The translations under genes and the position numbers were made by a program. Positions 32,568-40,374 of a stretch of DNA of 64,000 bases are shown piece by piece (position 1 is the first letter of the stretch; each line of letters opens with the position of its first letter). The stretch is from UBA947 sp031550975 (GTDB lineage: Bacteria; Cyanobacteriota; Vampirovibrionia; Gastranaerophilales; Gastranaerophilaceae), in the NCBI GenBank assembly GCA_031550975.1, contig JAVBOC010000016.1, positions 17,584 to 81,583 on the forward strand, in the 5' to 3' direction. The notes under the pieces were generated by a model. That model searched no databases, was not told the origin of the DNA, and saw only the letters and a program-made list of their open reading frames with translations.

Positions 32568-33731
32568 TTACAGTGCTCTTACTATTGATTTTATGTTGCT
32601 GTCAGTGACTTTTAAAAGAGCCACTGTCTTTGTGTTTTCGTCAAGGCAGCCGATAGATTTGATAACTTCAACGGCTTTTAGGATTAGAGTTTGGTTGTTG
32701 GATTTTAAAAGTTCCCTTATTGCACAGAAATCGTCCGCGAATTCAAGTGCGGTAAATACAAACGGGCTGTCTTCGTGAAGTTCATTGTTAACGTGTTTTT
32801 TCAATTCTTTTTTATTTAATCCGTGAAGAAGTTTTTTGATGTCATAAACTTCGCCCTGCGTTGATTTGTCCTCGTCAAAGAGATATTCGTCATTTTCTGT
32901 TAGGGTGTCAAATTTGTCAATTGCGTTTAAAAGTACAACTGCTGCCTGACTGTTGTTGTCGCGTTTTTTTATTATGCGCTCCAAAACATCGTAAAGTTCC
33001 AAATCAAAAACGCATCCCAGTCCGAGGATTTCGCCCAAACCGTTAATAATATTGTTTGTAACCAAAAGCGTGTCATTAAAATCAAGGTTTAAAATTTTCT
33101 CTAAATAAGGCAGCTCGCCTGCAATGTTTTCGGCTAGCGAAGACTGTTTCATAACAGAAATAATTGCCGGCACAGCGTCTTTGTTTCCGTAAGCAACTAA
33201 GAATTTTACCCCCGCGAGTTCTTCAAACTCGTCGGTTGATTGGAGTTTCTGCAGCGCGCCGGCGTAAGCCTGAATGTCATCTTGCGCTGCGAGTGCCTTT
33301 GCCGAATTGAAACTCAAACACTCGTTATCAGACCAAGACCGTTCCCTTAACACGGGAGTGCTCAGCGAATCATGGATAAATGTAAAATATTTTGCCGCGT
33401 AGGTCTGTTCGTCGATATTCCCGTGCTCAAGTTTTTCGAGCACTTCGTCGGTTAAATCTTCGTTTGCACGTTTAACCAGATTGGAAACAATAAATTCTTC
33501 GTAAGAAGGCGAGTAGAACTTTAAAAGTGGGAGCAAATTCCGCCAGTTGTTGTCGTTAACGGCTCTGCTTAGTCTGTCCGCGACATTTTGCTTGATGAAA
33601 TCAAACAAAAATCCGTCATTTTCAACGAGTTCTTTGAACAAACCAACATCAGCATTATCAATTAAATGCTGCGCTGTTTGTTCATATTCCCCCCTGTTTT
33701 TACCCGTAAGTTTTTTTAATAGTTCACTCAT
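32568..33731 (-). CDS. Helical repeat protein of unknown function
   Basis: 387 aa, no named family recognised. Rich in alpha-helical, HEAT-like stretches (ENDGFLFDFIKQNVADRL, SAAVVLLNAIDK-type segments, LILKAVEVIKSIGCLDE). A protein-binding scaffold is the likely role. First gene of the operon with Nudix and HAD genes. The start lacks a Shine-Dalgarno; TGT-TATAAT lies nine bases upstream, so the mRNA leader would be about three bases. Confidence 0.65.
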   Translation of the reverse strand: MSELLKKLTGKNRGEYEQTAQHLIDNADVGLFKELVENDGFLFDFIKQNVADRLSRAVNDNNWRNLLPLLKFYSPSYEEFIVSNLVKRANEDLTDEVLEKLEHGNIDEQTYAAKYFTFIHDSLSTPVLRERSWSDNECLSFNSAKALAAQDDIQAYAGALQKLQSTDEFEELAGVKFLVAYGNKDAVPAIISVMKQSSLAENIAGELPYLEKILNLDFNDTLLVTNNIINGLGEILGLGCVFDLELYDVLERIIKKRDNNSQAAVVLLNAIDKFDTLTENDEYLFDEDKSTQGEVYDIKKLLHGLNKKELKKHVNNELHEDSPFVFTALEFADDFCAIRELLKSNNQTLILKAVEVIKSIGCLDENTKTVALLKVTDSNIKSIVRAL

Positions 33732-33740
33732 TATGTAGTT

Positions 33741-33749
33741 ATTATAACA
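33741..33749 (-). promoter_or_regulatory. Extended -10, near-leaderless
   Basis: Minus strand TGT-TATAAT with nine bases to ATG 33731. Confidence 0.5.
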
Positions 33750-33762
33750 TAAATTACAAACC

Positions 33763-33985
33763 TGTCATCCTGAACTCGATTCAGGATCTTCCACTATTAT
33801 AGTCTTGCATTAGTCGTGAAGGTGGAAGATTCCGGATCATCAGGTAGGGACATAACCCCTTCGGTTTTTTGAAATTCACTCACTCGCAAATGCAAAAATG
33901 AATTTTCTATTTGACTCGTTCGTTCTTTCATAGAATCAGGTTTCGAGTTCCTCTCAACCGATTCTGCAGTCAGCCCAGAATGACA
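33763..33985. repeat. Dispersed TGTCAT palindrome interrupted by about 130 bases
   Basis: Left arm TGTCATCCTGAAC...GATCTTCCAC (33763-33794), right inner arm GTGGAAGATTCCGGATCA (about 33821-33838), then unrelated sequence, then AGAATGACA at about 33977-33985. There is no gene in this 278-base gap. Confidence 0.65.
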
Positions 33986-34008
33986 AAAGGGTAAAATTGC
34001 GGTTGTAT

Positions 34009-35127
34009 TTATCCAAAAAAATTGCTGATGATTTTCTCAATATTATGTGATGCTTTGCCGTCGCCGTATGGGTTATGCTCTTTTAGTCGAGTCGCTTCAA
34101 AAGATTGGGAAAGCACATCTGTGCTGTTATCAATTATTTTTTCATAATCTGCGCCTACAAGAATTGAAACGCCAGCATCAATCCCTTCTTGGCGTTCGGT
34201 TTCGTATCGCATAACAAGAGTCGGACAGCCAAAAGACGGCGCTTCTTCCTGGATTCCGCCGGAATCCGTTAAGATTAATTTAGCGTTTTTCATTAGATAT
34301 ACCAGGTTTGGATAATCCAATGGCGGCAAAAGATTAATGTTTTCGTATTTTTGCAAACGTTCAAAAACGCGGTCTTTAACGTTTGGATTCGGATGAACCG
34401 GCAAGACAAATGTGTGGTCATCATAACGCGCTGCAAGTTCTTCGATTGCGTCCAAAATCCTTTCTAAACGCGGACCGTGGTTTTCTCGGCGATGAACAGT
34501 AACCAAAATGTTTGCTTTATCAGCTAATTTATACGGCGTGAAAAATTCTTCTGCCTGCTTTAATGTTTTTTCAGGAAGGTAAAAAAGCGCGTCAATTACG
34601 GTGTTTCCCGTAACAAAAATTTTGTCTTCGTTAATGTCTTCTTTGAGCAGTGCTTCTTTATTTTTATCTGTCGGCGCAAAGTGCAATTGCGCAACGCGTG
34701 AGGTCATCTGGCGCATAACTTCTTCAGGGAACGGCTCAAAAATATCATAAGAGCGCAAACCTGCTTCGACATGAAAAACCGGAACCTTGCGGTAAAAACT
34801 TGTTAAAGCCCCGCAAAGGACGGTCATTGTATCGCCCTGTACAATAGTCGCATCAATTTCGTGTGCTTCAAAAACTTTATCCAACGAAGTCAAAATCCGT
34901 GCTTGAACTTCAGACAACGATTGATTCGGCCTCATTACATCAAGATTTAAATCAGCCTTTAAATTAAAATAAGCTAAAGTCTGGTTAGAGAGTTCCTTTT
35001 GCTGTTCGGTGTTGCAGATAATCACGTTATATTTGTTCGGGTGTTTGCGCAATTCTAAAATTACCGGAGCAAGTTTAATAACCTCCGGACGCGTACCAAA
35101 AACAACAAGAATATTCTTTTTACTCAT
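34009..35127 (-). CDS. wecB: UDP-N-acetylglucosamine 2-epimerase
   Basis: 372 aa. It interconverts UDP-GlcNAc and UDP-ManNAc for cell-wall or surface polysaccharide. Recognised by FGTRPEVIKLAPVI, VQGDTMTVLCGA, HVEAGLRS, PFPEEVMR, HRRENHGPRL, LPVHPNPNV and the sugar-nucleotide site LTDSGGIQEEAPSFGCP. Length is typical. No polysaccharide cluster is adjacent, though several sugar nucleotide genes are scattered through the window (glmU, 58804, 62941). wecB and mnaA are equivalent names. Confidence 0.96.
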   Translation of the reverse strand: MSKKNILVVFGTRPEVIKLAPVILELRKHPNKYNVIICNTEQQKELSNQTLAYFNLKADLNLDVMRPNQSLSEVQARILTSLDKVFEAHEIDATIVQGDTMTVLCGALTSFYRKVPVFHVEAGLRSYDIFEPFPEEVMRQMTSRVAQLHFAPTDKNKEALLKEDINEDKIFVTGNTVIDALFYLPEKTLKQAEEFFTPYKLADKANILVTVHRRENHGPRLERILDAIEELAARYDDHTFVLPVHPNPNVKDRVFERLQKYENINLLPPLDYPNLVYLMKNAKLILTDSGGIQEEAPSFGCPTLVMRYETERQEGIDAGVSILVGADYEKIIDNSTDVLSQSFEATRLKEHNPYGDGKASHNIEKIISNFFG

Positions 35128-35233
35128 TTCATTATGTTATCACAAAAAATAGGTTAATGTGGTATTTTATTTGCTAAGGCATGGTGTATAATGAAGGAGC
35201 TAATAATTTAAAAGTATTAAAGGAGAAAAGCAG

Positions 35234-35458
35234 ATGATAGAATTATATATTATGGAACATTGCCCATACTGCCGTAAGGTCATGAATTACTTCGACGAAA
35301 ACCATATTGCATATACCAAACTCGATATAGGCGAAGATGAAAACCTTCAAAAACTGTTGGAACTCGGCGGGCACAGACAGGTTCCGTTTCTGCATGATAC
35401 AGACAAAGATGTCAAAATGTACGAGTCTGACGATATTATAAATTACTGTAAAAACTAA
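35234..35458 (+). CDS. Glutaredoxin-like protein
   Basis: 74 aa, thioredoxin-fold thiol carrier with active site CPYC (residues 10-13) after MIELYIMEH, cis-Pro in RQVPFLHD and the ESDDIINY C-terminal helix. AAAGGAG precedes ATG. The hybrid-cluster-like gene follows 70 bases later on the same strand, which may make a redox pair. Confidence 0.92.
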   Translation: MIELYIMEHCPYCRKVMNYFDENHIAYTKLDIGEDENLQKLLELGGHRQVPFLHDTDKDVKMYESDDIINYCKN

Positions 35459-35528
35459 CTATAAACGGAATAATTAAGAATAATCGGAAGCTATGAGGAT
35501 GGTTGTAGAAATATAAGGATACTGTCAA

Positions 35529-37124
35529 ATGTTTAATCGATCTTCTGAAAGTACAAGTCTTGAATGCATCTCGCATGGTGCGTGTTCAGTTTCACCTAAT
35601 TCTGCCTCGCTGCATGAAGCGATGTTTATTATGCTGAGCCAAATAGCATTTTATATATTAAAACTTGAAAAACATGATATTAAAAGTGATAAAATCTCTG
35701 AGGAGATTGTTGAATATATCGCTTCTATTAACGAAATGGGGGATTTCCCGCCGGAAGAAATTCTTTTGATTTTTTCTAAATTATATGTGAATCTTGAGAG
35801 CCTAAAGCAGACTTTCTCAGAAAAATGCGCTAAGTGTGAAACCCCTAAGGAAGAAATAATTATTACTCCTGATACCACAATGGCGGACATCATAAGCCAG
35901 GGGGAGAAAGCATTAAAAGATGTTCTAAAAACAAAAGCACCGAAACAAAGACATATAATTGAAATTCTCATAAGTGTTATCAAAGGGGTCTGTGCAAATA
36001 TTGTGGTGTACAGAGATTTGGAAAAAATCCATGAGAGTGCAAGCCACGAAATAGTAAAAGTTTTAGATTTGCTAAACCAACCAAAAGTTACGGTCGATAA
36101 AATACGAACGGAAGTGACAAAACTCACCGACCTTAACAAAGACTTAATGGATATAATTTACAAGACTCAAATTGAGCTATACGGTGAAGTCAGAGAAACA
36201 AAAGTTTCACTCTCAACCCGTCCGGGCAAAGCCATCATGGTTTCCGGCCTAAGTTTGTATGATCTTCATCAAGTTCTAGAAGCAACAGAAGACAAGGATA
36301 TAGATGTTTATTCAAACAAAGATTTAATAATTGCACATGCATATCCTGAATTTGCGAAATTTGAACATTTTCGCGGGCATTTCTGCAGCAATGGCGGGTG
36401 GCAGATTGCCGAGAGCAGAGTTCTTGATTTAGCAACATTCCCAGGTGCTATTTTGCTGACAAGAAATGAAGTTCAAAATGTTGAATATTTATATCGCGGA
36501 CGTCTTTATACAACGGATGATATTGCACCAAAAGGTGTTATAAAAATCGATGACAATGATTTTACCCCACTAATTGAGGCTGCTACAGAAGCAAGAGGCT
36601 TTAGATTGGGACGTGAAAGAGAAACCGTTAAGATTGGATATAACACGCAAAAACTTGAAGAAAAACTAGATGAGATAACAGAGAATTTTGACAACTACAA
36701 ACATTTGGTCGTCATAGGTTTTTCAACAAAAATACATCACGAATATTATGAAAAATTAATTGAGCTTATGCCCGAAGATGTATTTGTGATAAGTTTTTCA
36801 TACCCGGTTAAACATAAGAATTCTTTAGTCCTAAATGTAGGCCATTCATTTGCGTTGTTATACCATGTTATGAGACATCTTTACGACAGAATTCCGATAA
36901 ATAGTGACAAAATTACGGTTTTTGCATCCCGCTGCGAAATACGTTCCTTGTTAAACATAGTAAGGTTGAAAGAAGAAGGTGCGAAAAATGTTTATATGTC
37001 AGGCTGCTCGCCAAGACTTGTCAATCCTGCCACTTTGGAAACTTTCAAAGAAATATTCAATGTTAAATCAACAACAAACCCAAAGGATGATTTAAAAGAT
37101 ATATTAGAAAAAGCCTCCAAATAA
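35529..37124 (+). CDS. Hybrid-cluster-protein homologue that lacks most cluster ligands
   Basis: 531 aa. The whole length aligns with hydroxylamine reductase/HCP: GKAIMVSGLSLYDLHQVLEA, HAYPEFAKFEHFRGHF, TFPGAILLTRNE, a Rossmann-like VVIGFSTKIHHEYY, and the terminal GCSPRLVNPATL. Compared with the HCP motifs as I remember them, His of SGHD is Leu, Glu of THGE is Asp, Cys of TTNC is Glu, Cys of GGCDG is Ser, Cys of LGCGKY is Tyr, Cys of GQCND is Ser; only the last Glu stays. Of the four N-terminal cubane cysteines the first two are Asn and Ser (MFNRSSES against MFCFQCEQ). It should therefore carry no hybrid cluster, and perhaps no iron-sulfur centre. AAGGAT precedes ATG. Confidence 0.82.
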   Translation: MFNRSSESTSLECISHGACSVSPNSASLHEAMFIMLSQIAFYILKLEKHDIKSDKISEEIVEYIASINEMGDFPPEEILLIFSKLYVNLESLKQTFSEKCAKCETPKEEIIITPDTTMADIISQGEKALKDVLKTKAPKQRHIIEILISVIKGVCANIVVYRDLEKIHESASHEIVKVLDLLNQPKVTVDKIRTEVTKLTDLNKDLMDIIYKTQIELYGEVRETKVSLSTRPGKAIMVSGLSLYDLHQVLEATEDKDIDVYSNKDLIIAHAYPEFAKFEHFRGHFCSNGGWQIAESRVLDLATFPGAILLTRNEVQNVEYLYRGRLYTTDDIAPKGVIKIDDNDFTPLIEAATEARGFRLGRERETVKIGYNTQKLEEKLDEITENFDNYKHLVVIGFSTKIHHEYYEKLIELMPEDVFVISFSYPVKHKNSLVLNVGHSFALLYHVMRHLYDRIPINSDKITVFASRCEIRSLLNIVRLKEEGAKNVYMSGCSPRLVNPATLETFKEIFNVKSTTNPKDDLKDILEKASK

Positions 37125-37199
37125 ATAAATAAAGATTGCATTCCTGTCGAAAATACCTTATAATAGAATGAATGGAGTTTATTATTAAGGAGGCCTTGG

Positions 37200-37844
37200 A
37201 TGAGAAAAGGGTTTACTTTGGCAGAGGTGCTGATTGTTTTGGCAGTCATAGGTGTTATTGCGGCATTAACAATACCGACATTAATGACAAAATGGCAAGA
37301 TCAGGCTATTATAACTAAGTTGAAAAAATTTCAATCTGTAACGGCGCAGGCACTTGATATGGCGAAGGTTAAGCAAGGAAATTTGGACTTGCTTGATTGG
37401 TCAAGTTCCGGAGTAGATCAAAACGGCCCGCTAATGATGGCTTGGTTTACCGCAAACGTTGCACCGCAACTAAAACTTATTGACTCATATGCTGCAACCA
37501 ATTTGGTTAACTACACGACTGCTGATGGAATGTATGTGACAATTGACGATTTTGATTCTGCCAGTATCCTTACATATTGGGGTGTGCAGACTAGCTCTCC
37601 TCGTCCATTAGTTTTTACAGTAGCGCTAAATAGCACAAATATTCCGACTAAGCCAACTTCAATCACAAGAGATTCTGGAAGTCTTATGGATAAAGATAAC
37701 GGTAAAACAATTTTCAGTTTTGTTTTAACCGCTGAACGAGGGCTTGTTCCAGCGGGTATTGATAATTACAGCGGCTGTGTAAATAAAACTAGAATGCGGC
37801 AATGCACAGCACTTGTGCTTGAAAAAGGTACCACAAATTATTAA
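37200..37844 (+). CDS. Type IV pilin-like protein, minor-pilin size
   Basis: 214 aa. Classical short leader MRKG then FTLAEVLIVLAVIGVIAALT, with Glu at +5, so it should be processed and inserted in the membrane. The globular part (about 30-214) is unlike that of the three lectin-like paralogues and ends with a two-Cys pair (SGCVNKTRMRQC). AAGGAGG gives a strong ribosome site. It is flanked by the HCP-like gene and a terminator, away from any pilus assembly gene. Confidence 0.9.
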   Translation: MRKGFTLAEVLIVLAVIGVIAALTIPTLMTKWQDQAIITKLKKFQSVTAQALDMAKVKQGNLDLLDWSSSGVDQNGPLMMAWFTANVAPQLKLIDSYAATNLVNYTTADGMYVTIDDFDSASILTYWGVQTSSPRPLVFTVALNSTNIPTKPTSITRDSGSLMDKDNGKTIFSFVLTAERGLVPAGIDNYSGCVNKTRMRQCTALVLEKGTTNY

Positions 37845-37847
37845 AAT

Positions 37848-37883
37848 AAAAGACCGAATTTTAAATGAAATTCGGTCTTTTTG
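37848..37883. terminator. Bidirectional intrinsic terminator
   Basis: AAAGACCGAATTT taaatg AAATTCGGTCTTT with T-run, between the convergent pilin and rpsG genes. Confidence 0.9.
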
Positions 37884-37904
37884 TATATTAAATAAATTTA
37901 AAAT

Positions 37905-38375
37905 TTAATATCTATAATGAGCAAAAGCTTTGTTAGCTTCAGCCATTTTATGGGTGTCTTCACGCTTTTTGCAAGCTGCACCTGAACCGTTTGACGCGTC
38001 AATTAATTCAGCAGTCAATTTATCAATAAATGATTTGCCGCCGCGTTTTTTAGCTGATTCGATTAACCAAGAAGAAGAAAGCGCGAATCCGCGATCTGCT
38101 TTAACTTCAATTGGAACTTGGTATGTTGAGCCACCGATACGTCTTGCTTTAACTTCCAAAAGCGGGGTTGCGTTTTTAAGTGCTTTTTGGAAAATTTCAA
38201 GCGGTTTTTCTTTTGTCTTGTCAGCGATTTTGTCTAATGTAAGATAGAAAATTCTTTCTGCAAGTGATTTTTTACCACGGCGCATAACTCTGTTGATGAA
38301 TTTTGAAACATCAACGCTGTTGTATATCGGATCTGCCGGTGGAATTCTTTTAGCGGGTTTTGAACGTCTAGACAT
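37905..38375 (-). CDS. rpsG: 30S ribosomal protein S7
   Basis: 156 aa, nucleates the head of the small subunit on 16S rRNA. Recognised by PVYNS-like DPIYNSVDVSKFINRVM, RGKKSLAERIFYLTLD, VKARRIGGSTYQVPIEV and the C-terminal HKMAEANKAFAHYRY. The rpsL stop and rpsG start overlap by one base (TAATG). In most bacteria fusA and tuf follow; here a terminator follows at once. Confidence 0.98.
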   Translation of the reverse strand: MSRRSKPAKRIPPADPIYNSVDVSKFINRVMRRGKKSLAERIFYLTLDKIADKTKEKPLEIFQKALKNATPLLEVKARRIGGSTYQVPIEVKADRGFALSSSWLIESAKKRGGKSFIDKLTAELIDASNGSGAACKKREDTHKMAEANKAFAHYRY

Positions 38376-38755
38376 TATTTACCCCCTTTCGGTCTTTTAG
38401 CACCGTATTTAGAACGGCTTTGTGCTCGGTTAGCAACACCGGCTGTATCAAGAGTACCACGAACGATGTGGTATCTAACCCCCGGAAGGTCTTTTACTCT
38501 GCCGCCTCTGATAAGAACAACACTGTGCTCTTGAAGGTTGTGGCCGATACCCGGGATGTATGAAGATACTTCAAACCCGTTTGTTAAGCGTACTCTAGCA
38601 ACTTTTCTAAGTGCTGAGTTTGGTTTTTTAGGGGTGGTAGTGTAAACCCTAGTGCAAACCCCACGACGTTGTGGACATTCCATCAAAGCCGGAGATTTAG
38701 TTTTGTCAACAAGCTTTTTGCGCTCGCTGCGTACCAATTGATTAATTGTTGGCAT
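38375..38755 (-). CDS. rpsL: 30S ribosomal protein S12
   Basis: 126 aa decoding-centre protein. PTINQLVRSER, GVCTRVYTTTPKKPNSALRK, YIPGIGHNLQEHSVV and VKDLPGVRYHIVRGTLD are invariant features; the Lys residues tied to streptomycin sensitivity are normal. AAAGGAGAAAA precedes the ATG. The leader contains a heptamer tandem repeat. Confidence 0.99.
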   Translation of the reverse strand: MPTINQLVRSERKKLVDKTKSPALMECPQRRGVCTRVYTTTPKKPNSALRKVARVRLTNGFEVSSYIPGIGHNLQEHSVVLIRGGRVKDLPGVRYHIVRGTLDTAGVANRAQSRSKYGAKRPKGGK

Positions 38756-38783
38756 TTTTTCTCCTTTTACGTCTTTTGTGTTT

Positions 38784-38813
38784 AGAGACTAGAAACTAGA
38801 GACTAGAGACTAG
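38784..38813. repeat. Short tandem repeat, four heptamers, in the rpsL leader
   Basis: AGAGACT, AGAAACT, AGAGACT, AGAGACT, then AGG. It lies about 30 bases before the rpsL start, within the likely untranslated leader. Confidence 0.85.
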
Positions 38814-38910
38814 GTTTATACTTCGCACATTACCCTTGTTTCAGGGGACTTTGTAATACGTGCACAGCTAAAAATATAATATACTCCGGCTGTGTCATTT
38901 AATAATCATA

Positions 38911-38942
38911 CAAAAAAACTCCACTGTCAAGCAGGAGTCTTA
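38911..38942 (-). terminator. Terminator of glmU
   Basis: On the minus strand ACTCCTG/CA-x-GGAGT stem with one bulge and a seven-T run, 35 bases after the glmU stop. Confidence 0.75.
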
Positions 38943-38976
38943 CAAATGCGCAATCTATACGTAAGCAAAAACCTTA

Positions 38977-40242
38977 TTATTTACCCCGAACCCATTTTTC
39001 AACAATTTTTAGCGGTGAACGGGTTAAGGCTAATGCCCAAGCCGGAATGTTTTTGGTGATTACGCTGCCGGCGCCAATGTTTGCGCCTTCTGCAATTTCG
39101 ACCGGTGCGACAAGCACAGAGTTTGAGCCGATTTTGACTTCGTTTCCGATAATTGTCTTGCTTTTTTCTTTAGTGAGCGCATTATAGTTCGCGGTGATTG
39201 TTCCCGCGCCAATGTTTACTCCTGAACCTATTTCGCTGTCGCCGATGTAGCTTAAATGCCCGGCGTTGGTGTTGCTGTCAATGCGTGATTTTTTAACTTC
39301 GACAAAATTGCCGATTTTAACATTATTCGCGATTTCTACCCCGCCGCGAAGATGCGCGAACGGCCCGATCTTACAGTTTTTACCGATTTTGTTTTGGCCT
39401 TGGATATAAGTTGAAGGATAAATTACCGTGTCTTCCCCGATTTCTGTTTCAGGACTAATCCAGGTACTATTTGGATCAACAATTGTAACCCCTTTATCCA
39501 TAAGCTTTTCAAGCGTTCTTTGGGTCATGATTTGTGTCGCGTATGCTAAATTTGCACGCGAATTTATGCCGAAAATCTCATCGTTATTCTCTAAAATATG
39601 AGCGTTTACGTTAAAACCATTTTTTACCGCAAATTCAACAATATCAGTTAAATAGTATTCGCCTTGCGCGTTGTTGCTGGTGAGTTGCGAAAAAGCCGGA
39701 CTAATTTTTGCCCAATCGAACAGATAAATCCCTGCGTTAACTTCTTTTATAGCTTTTTGCGTGTCGGTAGCGTCTTTTTGCTCGACAATCTGCTTTAAAT
39801 TCTCGCCGTTGCGAATGATTCTGCCATAGCCTGTCGGATTGTCAAAAATCGCACTCATAACAGTCAAATCTGATTTGTTTTGTTTGTGTTCAGCGACAAA
39901 TTTTTCTAAGGATTCACGTGTGATTAAAGGCGTGTCCCCGCAAAGAACCATCACAAGCCCTTTGTAATTATTTAAATATGGGCAGACTTTTGAAACTGCG
40001 TCGCCCGTTCCCAGCTGTGGAGATTGTAAAACAGTTTTTACATCTTTGCAGTCTGCGACGTATTTTTCAACGGCTTCGGCACCATGACCAATAATTGCAA
40101 AGCTTTCACTCACAAGGCTTCCGACGCTTTCCAAGACATAGCCCAAAAGCGGTTTGCCGTAAATCTCGTGCAGAACTTTTGGGGTCTGCGACTTCATCCG
40201 TGTGCCTTTGCCAGCTGCTAAAATTACTGCTTTAATTTCCAT
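38977..40242 (-). CDS. glmU: Bifunctional GlmU (acetyltransferase/uridyltransferase)
   Basis: 421 aa, slightly short but complete. The N-terminal pyrophosphorylase (LAAGKGTRMKS, GDTPLITRES, EVNAGIYLF) makes UDP-GlcNAc; the C-terminal left-handed beta-helix acetylates glucosamine-1-phosphate (IGPFAHLRGGVEI, catalytic His in GHLSYIGDSEIG, NIGAGTITANY). It supplies peptidoglycan and wecB. ATG 40242 has no ribosome site; TGA-TATAAT lies seven bases upstream. It is divergent from hydG across a palindromic repeat. Confidence 0.97.
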   Translation of the reverse strand: MEIKAVILAAGKGTRMKSQTPKVLHEIYGKPLLGYVLESVGSLVSESFAIIGHGAEAVEKYVADCKDVKTVLQSPQLGTGDAVSKVCPYLNNYKGLVMVLCGDTPLITRESLEKFVAEHKQNKSDLTVMSAIFDNPTGYGRIIRNGENLKQIVEQKDATDTQKAIKEVNAGIYLFDWAKISPAFSQLTSNNAQGEYYLTDIVEFAVKNGFNVNAHILENNDEIFGINSRANLAYATQIMTQRTLEKLMDKGVTIVDPNSTWISPETEIGEDTVIYPSTYIQGQNKIGKNCKIGPFAHLRGGVEIANNVKIGNFVEVKKSRIDSNTNAGHLSYIGDSEIGSGVNIGAGTITANYNALTKEKSKTIIGNEVKIGSNSVLVAPVEIAEGANIGAGSVITKNIPAWALALTRSPLKIVEKWVRGK

Positions 40243-40249
40243 AAAAATA

Positions 40250-40258
40250 ATTATATCA
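40250..40258 (-). promoter_or_regulatory. Extended -10 of glmU, near-leaderless
   Basis: Minus strand TGA-TATAAT, seven bases to ATG 40242. Confidence 0.6.
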
Positions 40259-40265
40259 TAAAATT

Positions 40266-40341
40266 GTCATTGTGGGCAAAGCGAAGCAATCTAGAAACTA
40301 TGACTGGATTGCCGCGGTCGCTGGCGCTCCCTCGCAATGAC
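40266..40341. repeat. Dispersed palindrome with GTCATTG/CAATGAC ends
   Basis: 76 bases between glmU and hydG, GTCATTGTGGGC...CTCGCAATGAC, with GAAGCAATC and GATTGCCGCGG inner segments. It produces a misleading in-frame extension of hydG. Confidence 0.8.
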
Positions 40342-40359
40342 TTTTTACTTTTGTTTTTG

Positions 40360-40368
40360 TGTTATAGT
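40360..40368 (+). promoter_or_regulatory. Extended -10 of hydG, leaderless geometry
   Basis: TGT-TATAGT, then six bases (TATCTT) to ATG 40375. Confidence 0.6.
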
Positions 40369-40374
40369 TATCTT

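Noticed and set aside
33844..33970. Small gene within the split palindrome
   Set aside because: No ORF with a ribosome site; sequence looks like repeat or non-coding DNA.
38784..38813. Possible CRISPR array
   Set aside because: Only a heptamer tandem repeat; there are no spacers and no cas genes.
40264..40374. Upstream 37 codons of hydG
   Set aside because: They are the dispersed palindrome, not family sequence.
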